Source: Mytilisepta virgata
Lineage: Eukaryota > Mollusca > Bivalvia > Mytilida > Mytilidae
NCBI GenBank assembly: GCA_028015205.1
Contig: CM051514.1
Location: forward strand, 1,922,001-1,986,000
Reading direction: 5' to 3'
DNA: 64,000 nucleotides
Below the pieces are notes generated by a model that did no database searches, was not told the origin of the DNA, and was given only the letters and a program-made list of their open reading frames with translations. Shown piece by piece: positions 1 to 13,758 of this stretch. Position numbers and translations under genes: made by a program. How positions within the stretch are numbered: position 1 is the first letter of the stretch; every line of letters starts with the position of its first letter.

Positions 1-2579
1 TCGTTTCAACTTATTCATTTCACTTCGTTTGAATTGATTCATTTCATTTCATTTCGTTTCAATTGATTGATTCATTTCATTTCATTTCATTTTAATTTAT
101 TCATTTCATTTGATTTGAATTTATTGATTTCATTTTATTTCATTTCGATTGAATACATTGATTTCATTTCCCTTCATTTCGTTTGAACTTATTCATTTCA
201 TTTCGTTTGAATTTATTCAAGTCATATCATTTCATTTCGTTTTAATTTATTCATTACACTTCATTTGAATTTATTGATTTCAGTTCATTTAATTTCGTTT
301 GAAATAATTGATTTCATTGAATTTCATTTTGTTTGAACTTATTCAATTCATTTCGTTTGAATTTATTCATTTCATTTCATTTCGTTTGATTTGAACTTAT
401 TCATTTCAGTTGATTTGAATTTGTTCATTTCATTTCATTTCATTTCATTTCATTTCATTTGAATTTATTCATTTCATTTCATTTGATTTCGTTTTATTTT
501 ATTCATTTCATTTCATTTGAATATATTGATTTCATTTCGTTTGAATCTATTGATTTCATTTCATTTTATTTCGTTTGAACTTATTCATTTCATTTCGTTT
601 AAATTTGTCCATGTCATTTCATTTCATTTCGTTTTAATTGATTCATTTGATTTCATTTGAATTTATTGATTTCATTTGATTTCATTTCGTTTTAATCTAT
701 TGATTTCGTTTCATTTAATTTTGTTTGAACTTATTCATTTCATTTGATTTGAATTTGTTCATTTCATTACATTTCATTTCTTCTGAATTGATTCATTACA
801 TTTCGTTTGAATTTATTCCTGTCATTTCATTTCATTTCGTTTTAATTGATTCATTTCATTTCATTTGAATTTATTGATTTCAGTTCATTTCATTTCGTTT
901 GAATTAATTGATTTCATCGAATTTCATTTCGTTTGAACTGATTCATTTCATTTCGTTTGAATTTATTCATTTCATTTCGTTTGAACTTATTCATTTCATT
1001 TGATTTGAATTTGTTCATTTCATTTCATTTCATTTAGTTTCAATTGATAAATCTCATTTCATTTCATTTCGTTTGAATTTATTCATTTCATATCATTTCA
1101 TTTCGTTTGAACTTATTCATTTCATTTCGTTTGAATTGATTCATTTCATTTACTTTCATTTCGTTTGAATCTATTGATTTTATTTCATTTCATTTCGATT
1201 GAATACATTGATTTCATTTCCTTTCATTTCGTTTGAACTTATTCATTTCATTTCGTTTGAATTTATTCATATCATTTCATTTCATTTCGTTTTAATTGAT
1301 TCATTTTATTTCATTTGAATATATTGATTTCATTTCATTTCATTTCATTTGAATTAATTGATTTTATTGAATATCATTTCGTTTCAATTTATTCATTTCA
1401 TTTTTTTTCATTTCGTTTGAACTTATTCATTTCATTTTGTTTGAATTGATTCATTTCCTTTACTTTCATTTCGTTTGAATCTATTGATTTCATTTTATTT
1501 CATTTCGATTGAATACATTGATTTCATTTCCTTTCATTTCGTTTGAACTTATTCATTTCATTTCATTTGAATATATTGATTTCATTTGCTTTCATTTCGT
1601 TTGAATTTATTGATTTCATTTCATTTCATTTCGTTTGAACTTGTTGATTTCATTTCGTTTGAATTTATTCATTTCATTTGATTTGAATTTGTTCATTTCA
1701 TCTCATTTCATTTCGTTTCAAATTGATTCATTTCATTTCATTTCATTTCATTTGAATTTATTCATTTCATTTCGTTTGAATTTATTCATTTCATTTCATT
1801 TCAGTTCGTTTTATTTTATTCATTTCATTTCGTTTGAATATATTGATTTCATTTGCTTTCATTTCGTTGGAATCTATTGATCTCATTTCATTTCATTTCG
1901 TTTGAACTTATTCCTTTCCGTTCGTTTGAATTTATTCATGTCGTTTCATTTCATTTCGTTTTAATTGATTCATTTGATTTCATTTGAATTTATTGATTTC
2001 ATTTGATTTCATTTCGTTTTAAATTATTGATTTCATTTCATTTTATTTCGTTTGAACTTATTCATTTCATTTCGTTTCATTTTATTCATTCCATTTCATT
2101 TAATTTCGTTTGAACTTATTCATTTCATTTGATTTGAATTTGTTCATTTCATTTCATTTCATTTCGTTTTAATTTACTCATTTTATTTGATTTGAATTTA
2201 GTGATTTCATTTTATTTCATTTCGATTGAATACATTGATTTCATTTCCTTTCATTTCGTTTGAACTTATTCATTTCATTTCGTTTGAATTTATTCATGTC
2301 ATTTCATTTCATTTCGTTTTAATTTATTCATTTCACTTCATTTGAATTTATTGATTTCAGTTCATTTGATTTCGTTTGAAATAATTGATTTCATTGAATT
2401 TCATTTCGTTTGAATCTATTAATTTCGTTTCATTTCGTTTCGTTTGAACTTATTCATTTCATTTCGTTTGAATTGATCATGTCATTTCATTTCATTTCGT
2501 TTTAATCTATTCATTTCATTTCATTCCTTTTGTTTGAACTTATTCATTTCATTTCGTTTGAATTTATTCATTTCATTTC

Positions 2580-4380
2580 GTTTCAATTGATTCATTTCAT
2601 TTCATTCCATTTCGTTTCAATTGATTCATTTCATTTCGTTTGAATTTATTCATTTCATTTTATTTCATTTCGTTTTAATTTATTCATTTCATTTCATTTG
2701 AATTGATTGATTTTATTTACTTTCATTTCGTTTGAATCTATTGATTTCATTTCATTTCACTCCGTTTGAACTTATTCATTTCATTTGGTTTGAATTTATT
2801 CATGTCATTTCATTTCATTTCGGTTTAGTTTACTCATTTCATTTCATTTGAATTTATTGATTTCAGTTCATTTTATTTCGTTTGAATTAATTGATTTCAT
2901 TGAATTTCATTTCGTTTGAACTTATTCATTTCATTTCGTTTGAATTAATTCATTTCATTTCAATTCATTTCGGTTGAATTTATTCATTTCATTTCATTTC
3001 ATTTCGTTTGAATTTCTTCATTTCATTTCATTTGAATTTTTTTATTTCTTTTCATTTCATTTCGTTTCAATTGATTGATTTCATTTCATTTCATTTCGTT
3101 TGAATTTCTTCATTTCATTTCATTTCATTTCGTTTGAACCTATTCTTGTCATTTGATTTGAGTTTGTTCATTTCATTTCATTTCATTTCAATTGCTTCAT
3201 TTCATTTCGTTTGAATTTATTCATTTCATTTCATTTCATTTCGTTTTAATTGATTCATTTCATTTCATTTGAATTTATTTATTTCATTTGATTTCGTTTC
3301 GTTTGAACTTATTCATTTCATTTCGTTTTAATTTATTGATTTCATTTCATTTGAATCTATTGATTTCATTTCGTTTGAATCTATTGATTTCATTTCATTT
3401 CATTTCGTTTTAATTTATTCATTTAGTTTCATTTGAATACATTGATTTTAGATTATTTCATTTCGTTTCAATTGATTCATTTCATTTCATTCCATTTCGT
3501 TTCAATTGATTCATTTCATTTCGTTTGAATTTATTCATTTCATTTTATTATATTTCGTTTTAATTTATTCATTTCATTTCATTTGAATTGATTGATTTTA
3601 TTTACTTTCATTTCGTTTGAATCTATTGATTTCATTTCATTTCACTCCGTTTGAACTTATTCATTTCATTTGGTTTGAATTTATTCATGTCATTTCATTT
3701 CATTTCGGTTTAGTTTACTCATTTCATTTCATTTGAATTTATTGATTTCAGTTCATTTTATTTCGTTTGAATTAATTGATTTCATTGAATTTCATTTCGT
3801 TTGAACTTATTCATTTCATTTCGTTTGAATTTATTTATTTCATTTCAATTCATTTCGGTTGAATTTATTCATTTCATTTCATTTCATTTCGTTTGAATTT
3901 ATTCATTTCATTTCATTTGAATTTGTTTATTTCTTTTCATTTCATTTCGTTTCAATTGATTGATTTCATTTCATTTCATTTCGTTTGAATTTCTTCATTT
4001 CATTTCGTTTGAATTTCTTCATTTCATTTCATTTCATTTCGTTTGAACCTATTCTTGTCATTTGATTTGAGTTTGTTCATTTCATTTCATTTCATTTCAT
4101 TTCATTTCAATTGCTTCATTTCATTTCGTTTGAATTTATTCATTTCATTTCATTTCATTTCGTTTTAATTGATTCATTTCATTTCATTTGAATTTATTTA
4201 TTTCATTTGATTTCGCTTCGTTTGAACTTATTCATTTCATTTCGTTTTAATTTATTGATTTCATTTCATTTGAATCTATTGATTTCATTTCGTTTGAATC
4301 TATTGATTTCATTTCATTTCATTTCGTTTTAATTTATTCATTTAGTTTCATTTGAATACATTGATTTTAGATTATTTCAT
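2580..4380 (+). repeat. Tandem duplication of 885-919 bp inside satellite A
   Basis: The block 2580-3464 is repeated at about 3465-4380. Shared rare variants fix the register: CACTCCG occurs at 2758 and 3643 (offset 885), and both copies share the odd CATTTCGGTTTAG segment. Further on, an extra 24-bp monomer and two extra pentamers near 4000-4110 push the offset to 919. The pair shows unequal exchange at a scale well above the monomer. Confidence 0.85.
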
Positions 4381-7300
4381 TTCGTTTGAATTAAATGATT
4401 GTATTGAATTTCATTTCGTTTCAATTTATTCATTTCATTTCTTTTCATTTCGTTAGAACTTATTCATTTCATTTCATTTCGTTTGATTTTATTCATTTCA
4501 TTTCATTTGAATATATTGATTTCATTTGCTTTCATTTCGTTTGAATTTATTGATTTCATTTCATTTCATTTCGTTTGAACTTGTTGATTTCATTTCGTTT
4601 GAATTTATTCATTTCATTTGATTTGAATTTGTTCATTTCATTTCATTTCGTTTCGTTTCAATTTGATTCATTTCATTTCATTTCATTTCATTTGAATTTA
4701 TTCATTTCATTTCGTTTGAATTTATTCATTTCATTTCATTTCGGTTCGTTTTATTTTATTCATTTCATTTCATTTGAATATATTGATTTGATTTGCTTTC
4801 ATTTCGTTTGAATCTATTCATCTCATTTCATTTCATTTCGTTTTAATTGATTCATTTGATTTCATTTGAATTTATTGATTTCATTTGATTTCATTTCGTT
4901 TTAAATTATTGATTTCATTTCATTTTATTTCGTTTGAGCTTATTCATTTCATTTCGTTTGATTTGATTCATGTCATTTCATTTCATTTCGTTTTAATTTA
5001 TTCATTTTACTTCATTTGAATTTATTGATTCCAGTTCATTTGATTTCGTTTGAAATAATTCATTTCAATGAATTTCATTTCGTTTGAAGTTATTCATTTC
5101 ATTTCGTTTGAATTTATTCATTTCATTTCGTTTGAATTTATTTATTTCATTTCATTTCGTTTCATTTGAATTTATTCATTTCATTTCATTTCGTTTTAAT
5201 TGATTCATTTCATTTCATTTGAATTTATTGATTTCATTTGATTTTATTTCGTTTGAATCTATTTATTTCATTTGATTTCGTTTCGTTTTAAGTTATTCTA
5301 TTCATTTCGTTTGAATTTATTGATTTCATTTCATTTGAGATTATTGATTTCATTTGGTTTCATGTCGTTTGAATTTATTGATTTGATTTCATTTCATTTC
5401 GTTTTAATTGATTCATTCTCTTTCATTTGAATTTGTTCATTTCTTTTCATTTCATTTCGTTTCAATTGATTGATTTCAGTTCATTTCATTTCGTTTGAAA
5501 TAATTGATTTCACTGAATTTCATTTCGTTTGAAGTTATTCATTTCATTTCGTTTTAATTTATTGATTTCATTTCATTTGAATTTATTGATTTCATTTGCT
5601 TTCATTTCGTTTAAATCTATTGATTTCATTTCATTTCATTTCGTTTTAATTTACTCATTTCATTTCATTTGAAAATATTGATTTCAGTTCATTTCATTTC
5701 GTTTGAAATAATTGATTTCACTCAATTTCATTTCGTTTGAACTGATTCATTTCATTTCATTTGAATTTATTCATTTCATTTCATTTCATTTCGTTTGAAC
5801 TTATTCATTTCATTTCATTTGAATTTGTTCATTTCTTTTCATTTCATTTCGTTTCAATTGATTGATTTCATTTCATTTCATTTCGTTTGAATTTATTCAT
5901 TTCATTTCGTTTGAATTTCTTCATTTCATTTCATTTCGTTTGAATTTATTCATTTTATTTGATTTGAATTTGTTCATTTCATTTGATTTTATTTCGTTTT
6001 AATTGCTTCATTTCATTTCATTTCATTTCGTTTGAATTTATTCATTCCATTTCATTTCATTTCGTTTTAATTGATTCATTTCATTTCACTTCATTTCATT
6101 TGAATTTATTCATTTCATTTCGTTTGAATTTATTTATGTCATTTCATTTCATTTCGTTTTAATTGATTCATTTGATTTCATTTGAATTTATTGATTTCAT
6201 TTGATTTCATTTCGTTTTAAATTATTGATTTCATTTCATTTTATTTCGTTTGAATTTATTCATTCCATTTCATTTAATTTCGTTTCAACTCATTCATTTC
6301 ATTTGATTTGAAGTTGTTCATTTCATTTCATTTCATTTCGCTTTAATTTATTCATTTCATTTGATTTGAATTTATTGATTTTATTTTATTTCATTTCGAT
6401 TGAATACATTGATTTCATTTCCTTTCATTTCGTTTGAACTTATTCATTTTATTTCGTTTGAACTTATTCCTTTTATTTCGTTTGAATTTATTCATGTCAT
6501 TTCATTTGATTTCGTTTTAATTTATTCATTTCACTTGATTTGAATTTATTGATTGCAGTTCATTTGATTTCGTTTGAAATAATTGATTTCATTGAATTTC
6601 TTTTCGTTTGAACTTATTCATTTCATTTCGTTTGAATTTATTCATTTCATTTCATTTCGTTTCATTTGAATTGATTCATTTCATTTCATTTCGTTTTAAT
6701 TGATTCATTTCATTTCATTTGAATTTATTGATTTCATTTGATTTTGTTTCGTTTCAATCTTTTTATTTCATTTGATTTCGTTTCGTTTTAACGTATTCCT
6801 TTCATTTCGTTTGAATTTATTGATTTATTTTCATTTGAGATTATTGATTTCATTTGCTTTCATGTCGTTTGAATCTATTGATTTGATTTCATTTCATTTC
6901 GTTTTAATTTATTCATTTTATTTCATTTGAATTTGTTCATTTCTTTTCATTTCATTTTGTTTCAATTGATTGATTTCAGTTCATTTCATTTCGTTTGAAA
7001 TAATTGATTTAACTGAATTTCGTTTCGTTTGAACTTATTCATTTCATTTTGTTTGAATTTATTCATTTCATTTTGTTTCAATTTCTTCATTTCATTTCAT
7101 TTCATTTCGTTTGAACCTATCCATGTCATTTGATTTAAATTTGTTCATTTCATTTCATTTAATTTCGTTTCAATTGCTTCAGTTCATTTCATTTCATTTC
7201 TTTTGAATTTATTCATTTCATTTCGTTTGAATTTATTCATTTCATTTGATTTCATTTCGTTTTAATTGATTCATTTCATTTCATTTGAATTTATTGATTT

Positions 7301-10300
7301 GATTTGATTTGATTTCGTTTGAATCTATTGATTTCATTTCATTTCGTTTCGTTTGAACTTATTCATTTCATTTCGTTTTAATTGATTGATTTTATTTCCT
7401 TTAAATTTATTGATTTCATTTGATTTTATTTCGTTTCAATCTATTAATTTCATTTCGTTTCGTTTGAACTTATTCATTTCATTTCGTTTTAATTTATTGA
7501 TTTCATTTCATTTGAGATTATTGATTTCATTTGCTTTTATGTCGTTTGAATCTATTGTTTTGATTTCATTTCATTTCGTTTTAATTTATTCATTTTATTT
7601 CATTTGAATTTGTTCATTTCTTTTCATTTCATTTCGTTTCAATTGATTGATTTCATTTCATTTCATTTCGTTTGAATTTATTCATTTCATTTCGTTTCAA
7701 TTTCTTCATTTCATTTCATTTCGTTTGAACCTATCCATGTCATTTGATTTGAATTTGTTCATTTCATTTCATTTCATTTCGTTTCAATAGCTTCATTTCA
7801 TTTCATTTCATTTCTTTTGAATTTATTTATTTCATTTCGTTTGAATTTATTCATTTAATTTCATTTCATTTCGTTTTAATTGATTCATTTCATTTCATTT
7901 GAATTTATTGATTTCATTTGATTTGATTTCGTTTGAATCTATTGATTTCATTTCATTTCATTTCGTTTTAATTTATTCATTTAGTTTCATTTGAATACAT
8001 TGATTTTAGATTATTTCATTTCGTTTGAATTAAATGATTGTATTGAATTTCATTTGGTTTCAATTTATTCATCTCATTTCTTTTCATTTCGTTTGAACTT
8101 ATTCATTTCATTTCATTTCGTTTGATTTTATTCATTTCATTTCATTTGAATATATTGATTTCATTTGCTTTCATTTCGTTTGAATTTATTGATTTCATTT
8201 CATTTCATTTCGTTTGAACTTGTTGATTTCATTTCGTTTGAATTTATTCATTTCATTTGATTTGAATTTGTTCATTTCATTTCATTTCGTTTCGTTTCAA
8301 TTTGATTCATTTCATTTCATTTCATTTCATTTGAATTTATTCATTTCATTTCGTTTGAATTTATTCATTTCATTTCATTTCAGTTCGTTTTATTTTATTC
8401 ATTTCATTTCATTTGAATATATTGATTTTATTTGCTTTCATTTCGTTTGAATCTATTCGTCTCATTTCATTTCATTTCGTTTTAATTGATTCATTTGATT
8501 TCATTTGAATTTATTGATTTCATTTGATTTCATTTCGTTTTAAATTATTGATTTCATTTCATTTTATTTCGTTTGAGCTTATTCATTTCATTTCGTTTGA
8601 TTTTATTCATGTCATTTCATTTCATTTCGTTTTAATTTATTCATTTTACTTCATTTGAATTTATTGATTCCAGTTCATTTGATTTCGTTTGAAATAATTC
8701 ATTTCAATGAATTTCATTTCGTTTGAAGTTATTCATTTCATTTCGTTTGAATTTATTCATTTCATTTCGTTTGAATTTATTTATTTCATTTCATTTCGTT
8801 TCATTTGAATTTATTCATTTCATTTCATTTCGTTTTAATTGATTCATTTCATTTCATTTGAATTTATTGATTTCATTTGATTTTATTTCGTTTGAATCTA
8901 TTTATTTCATTTGATTTCGTTTTGTTTTAAGTTATTCTATTCATTTCGTTTGAATTTATTGATTTCATTTCATTTGAGATTATTGATTTCATTTGGTTTC
9001 ATGTCGTTTGAATTTATTGATTTGATTTCATTTCATTTCGTTTTAATTGATTCATTCTCTTTCATTTGAATTTGTTCATTTCTTTTCATTTCATTTCGTT
9101 TCAATTGATTGATTTCAGTTCATTTCATTTCGTTTGAAATAATTGATTTCACTGAATTTCATTTCGTTTGAAGTTATTCATTTCATTTCGTTTTAATTTA
9201 TTGATTTCATTTCATCTGAATTTATTGATTTCATTTGCTTTCATTTCGTTTAAATCTATTGATTTCATTTCATTTCATTTCGTTTTAATTTACTCATTTC
9301 ATTTCATTTGAAAATATTGATTTCAGTTCATTTCATTTCGTTTGAAATAATTGATTTCACTGAATTTCATTTCGTTTGAACTTATTCATTTCATTTCGTT
9401 TGAAATTATTCATTTCATTTCATTTCATTTCGTTTGAACTTATTCATTTCATTTCATTTGAATTTGTTCATTTCTTTTCATTTCATTTCGTTTCAATTGA
9501 TTGACTTCATTTCATTTCATTTCGTTTGAATTTATTCATTTCATTTCGTTTGAATTTCTTCATTTCATTTCATTTCGTTTGAATTTATTCATTTCATTTG
9601 ATTTGAATTTGTTCATTTCATTTCATTTCATTTCGTTTTAATTGCTTCATTTCATTTCATTTCATTTCGTTTGAATTTATTCATTTCATTTCATTTCCTT
9701 TCGTTTTAATTGATTCATTTCATTTCACTTCATTTCATTTGAATTTATTCATTTCATTTCGTTTGAATTTATTCATTTCATTTCGTTTGAATTTATTTAT
9801 GTCATTTCATTTCATTTCGTTTTAATTGATTCATTTGATTTCATTTGAATTTATTGATTTCATTTGATTTCATTTCGTTTTAAATTATTGATTTCATTTC
9901 TTTTTATTTCGTTTGAATTTATTCATTCCATTTCATTTAATTTCGTTTCAACTCATTGATTTCATTTGATTTGAAGTTGTTCATTTCATTTCATTTCATT
10001 TCATTTCGCTTTAATTTATTCATTTCATTTGATTTGAATTTATTGATTTCATTTTATTTCATTTCGATTGAATACATTGATTTCATTTCCTTTCATTTCG
10101 TTTGAACTTATTCATTTTATTTCGTTTGAACTTATTCCTTTTATTTCGTTTGAATTTATTCATGTCATTTCATTTGATTTCGTTTTAATTTATTCATTTC
10201 ACTTGATTTGAATTTATTGATTGCAGTTCATTTGATTTCGTTTGAAATAATTGATTTCATTGAATTTCTTTTCGTTTGAACTTATTCATTTCATTTCGTT

Positions 10301-11618
10301 TGAATTTATTCATTTCATTTCATTTCGTTTCATTTGAATTGATTCATTTCATTTCATTTCGTTTTAATTGATTCATTTCATTTCATTTGAATTTATTGAT
10401 TTCATTTGATTTTGTTTCGTTTCAATCTTTTTATTTCATTTGATTTCGTTTCGTTTTAACTTATTCCTTTCATTTCGTTTGAATTTATTGATTTTATTTC
10501 ATTTGAGATTATTGATTTCATTTGCTTTCATGTCGTTTGAATCTATTGATTTGATTTCATTTCATTTCGTTTTAATTTTTTCATTTTATTTCATTTGAAT
10601 TTGTTCATTTCTTTTCATTTCATTTTGTTTCAATTGATTGATTTCAGTTCATTTCATTTCGTTTGAAATAATTGATTTAACTGAATTTCGTTTCGTTTGA
10701 ACTTATTCATTTCATTTTGTTTGAATTTATTCATTTCATTTCGTTTCAATTTCTTCATTTCATTTTATTTCATTTCGTTTGAACCTATCCATGTCATTTG
10801 ATTTAAATTTGTTCATTTCATTTCATTTAATTTCGTTTCAATTGCTTCAGTTCATTTCATTTCATTTCTTTTGAATTTATTCATTTCATTTCGTTTGAAT
10901 TTATTCATTTCATTTCATTTCATTTCGTTTTAATTGATTCATTTCATTTCATTTGAATTTATTGATTTGATTTGATTTGATTTCGTTTGAATCTATTGAT
11001 TTCATTTCATTTCGTTTCGTTTGAACTTATTCATTTCATTTCGTTTTAATTTATTGATTTTATTTCCTTTGAATTTATTGATTTCATTTGATTTCATTTC
11101 GTTTCAATCTATTAATTTCATTTCGTTTCGTTTGAACTTATTCATTTCATTTCGTTTTAATTTATTGATTTCATTTCATTTGAGATTATTGATTTCATTT
11201 GCTTTTATGTCGTTTGAATCTATTGTTTTGATTTCATTTCATTTCGTTTTAATTTATTCATTTTATTTCATTTGAATTTGTTCATTTCTTTTCATTTCAT
11301 TTCGTTTCAATTGATTGATTTCATTTCATTTCATTTCGTTTGAATTTATTCATTTCATTTCGTTTCAATTTCTTCATTTCATTTCATTTCGTTTGAACCT
11401 ATCCATGTCATTTGATTTGAATTTGTTCATTTCATTTCATTTCATTTCGTTTCAATAGCTTCATTTCATTTCATTTCATTTCTTTTGAATTTATTTATTT
11501 CATTTCGTTTGAATTTATTCATTTAATTTCATTTCATTTCGTTTTAATTGATTCATTTCATTTCATTTGAATTTATTGATTTCATTTGATTTGATTTCGT
11601 TTGAATCTATTGATTTCA
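4295..11618 (+). repeat. Tandem duplication of about 3.65 kb inside satellite A
   Basis: Copy 1 runs from about 4295 to 7950 and copy 2 from about 7934 to 11618. The variant GAATACATTGATTTTAGATT is at 4354 and 7993 (offset 3639). The variant CAATAGCTTC near 7785 recurs near 11453 (offset 3668), so about 29 bp of indels accumulated between the copies. Scattered substitutions show the event is not recent. A partial older relative of the left end lies at about 1580-2060. Confidence 0.85.
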
Positions 11619-12784
11619 TTTCATTTCGTTTCGTTTGAACTTATTCATTTCATTTCGTTTTAATTTATTGATTTCATTTCACTTGAATTTATTGATTTCA
11701 TTTCACTTGAATTTATTGATTTCATTTGCTTTCATTTCGTTTGAATCTATTGATTTCATTTCATTTCATTTCGTTTTAATTTACTCATTTCATTTCATTT
11801 GAAAATATTGATTTCAGTTCATTTCATTTCGTTTGAATTAATTGATTTTATTGAATTTCATTACGTTTCAATTTATTCATCTCATTTCTTTTCATTTCGT
11901 TTGAACTTATTCATTTCATTTCATTTGAATTTGTTCATTTTATTTCATTTCATTTCGTTTCAATTGATTCATTTCGTTTGAATTTCTTCATTTCATTTTG
12001 TTTGAACTTATTCATTTCATTTCATTTCATTTCGTTTCGTTTCAATTGCTTCATTTCATTTCATTTCATTTTATTTGAATCTGTTGATATCATTTCATTT
12101 GGTTTCGTTGGAACTTATTCATTTCATTTCGTTTGAATTTATTCATTTCATTTCATTTCATTTCGTTTTAATTGATTCATTTGATTTCATTTGATTTCAT
12201 TTGAATCTACTGATTTCATTTGATTTCATTTCGTTTTAATCTATTGATTTCACTTCATTTCCTTTCGTTTGAACTTATTCATTTCATTTCGTTTGAATTT
12301 ATTCATTTCATTTCATTTCGTTTTAATTGATTCATTTCATTTCATTTGAATTTATTTATTTCATTTCATTTCATTTCGTTTCAATTGATTCATTTTGTTT
12401 CGTTTGAATCTGTTGATTTCATTTCATTTGGTTTCGTTTGAACTTATTCATTTCATTTCGTTTCAATTGATTCAATTCATTTCATTTTATTTCATTTGAA
12501 TTTATTCATTTCATTTCGTTTGAATTTATTCATTTCATTTCATTTCACTTCGTTTTATTTTATTCATTTTATTTCATTTGAATGTGTTGATTTCATTTGC
12601 TTTCATTTCGTTTGAATCTATTGATTTTCTTTCCTTTCATTTCGTTTTAACTTATTCATTACATTTCGTTTGAATTTATTCATGTCATTTCATTTCATTT
12701 CGTTTTAATTTATTCATTTCATTTGATTTGAATTTATTGATTTCAGTTCATTTCATTTCGTTTGAATTAACTGATTTCATTTCA

Positions 12785-13758
12785 TTTCATTTCGTTTGAA
12801 CTTATTCATTTCATTTGATTTGAATTTGTTCATTTCATTTCATTTTATTTGGTTTCAATTGATAAATTTCATTTCATTTCATTTCATTTCGTTTAAATTT
12901 ATTCATTTCATATCATTTCATTTCGTTTGAACTTATTCATTTCGTTTCGTTTGAATTGATTCATTTCATTTCATTTCATTTCGTTTGAACTTATTCATTT
13001 CATTTCATTTGAATCTTTTCATTTCATTTCATTTGATTTCGTTTCAAATGATTGATTTCATTTCATTTCATTTCATTTTATTTCGTTTTAATTTATTCAT
13101 TTCATTTCATTTGAATTTATTGATTTCATTTACTTTCATTTCGTTTGAATCTATTGATTTCATTTCATTTGAATTGATTGATTTCATTTACTTTCATTTC
13201 GTTTGAATCTATTGATTTCATTTCATTTCATTCCGTTTGAATTAACTGATTTCATTGAATTTCATTTCGTTTGAACTTATTCATTTCATTTCGTTTGAAT
13301 TTATTCATTTCATTTCATTTCATTTCGTTTGAACTTATTCATTTCATTTGATTTGAATTTGTTCATTTCATTTCATTTTATTTGCTTTCAATTGATAAAT
13401 TTCATTTCATTTCATTTCATTTCGTTTAAATTTATTCATTTCATATCATTTCATTTCGTTTGAACTTATTCATTTCGTTTCGTTTGAATTGATTCATTTC
13501 ATTTCATTTCATTTCGTTTGAACTTATTCATTTCATTTCATTTGAATTTTTTCATTTCATTTCATTTGATTTCGTTTCAAATGATTGATTTCATTTCATT
13601 TCATTTCATTTTATTTCGTTTTAATTTATTCATTTCATTTCATTTGAATTTATTGATTTCATTTACTTTCTTTTCGTTTGAATCTATTGATTTCATTTCA
13701 TTTGAATTGATTGATTTCATTTACTTTCATTTCGTTTGAATCTATTGATTTCATTTCA
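12785..13758 (+). repeat. Tandem duplication of 533 bp inside satellite A
   Basis: The variant TTGATAAATTTC, with GATAAA at 12861 and 13394, sets an offset of 533 bp. The surrounding order of rare monomers (CAAATGATTGATTTC, then the double TTTACTTTCATTTCG motif) is kept in both copies. The few differences include GGTTTC versus GCTTTC near 12850 and 13384. Confidence 0.85.

Noticed and set aside
425..463. Pure TTTCA pentamer runs as a possible expanding microsatellite
   Set aside because: Runs here, near 15440 and near 24530 reach only about eight units and are normal pentamer-rich parts of satellite A monomers.
1635..1880. Plus-strand open frame of 81 codons, and similar ones through 14309
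   Set aside because: It translates satellite A monomers into a low-complexity Phe/Ile/Ser/Leu/Asn string. It has no gene-like composition and recurs wherever the satellite stays in frame.
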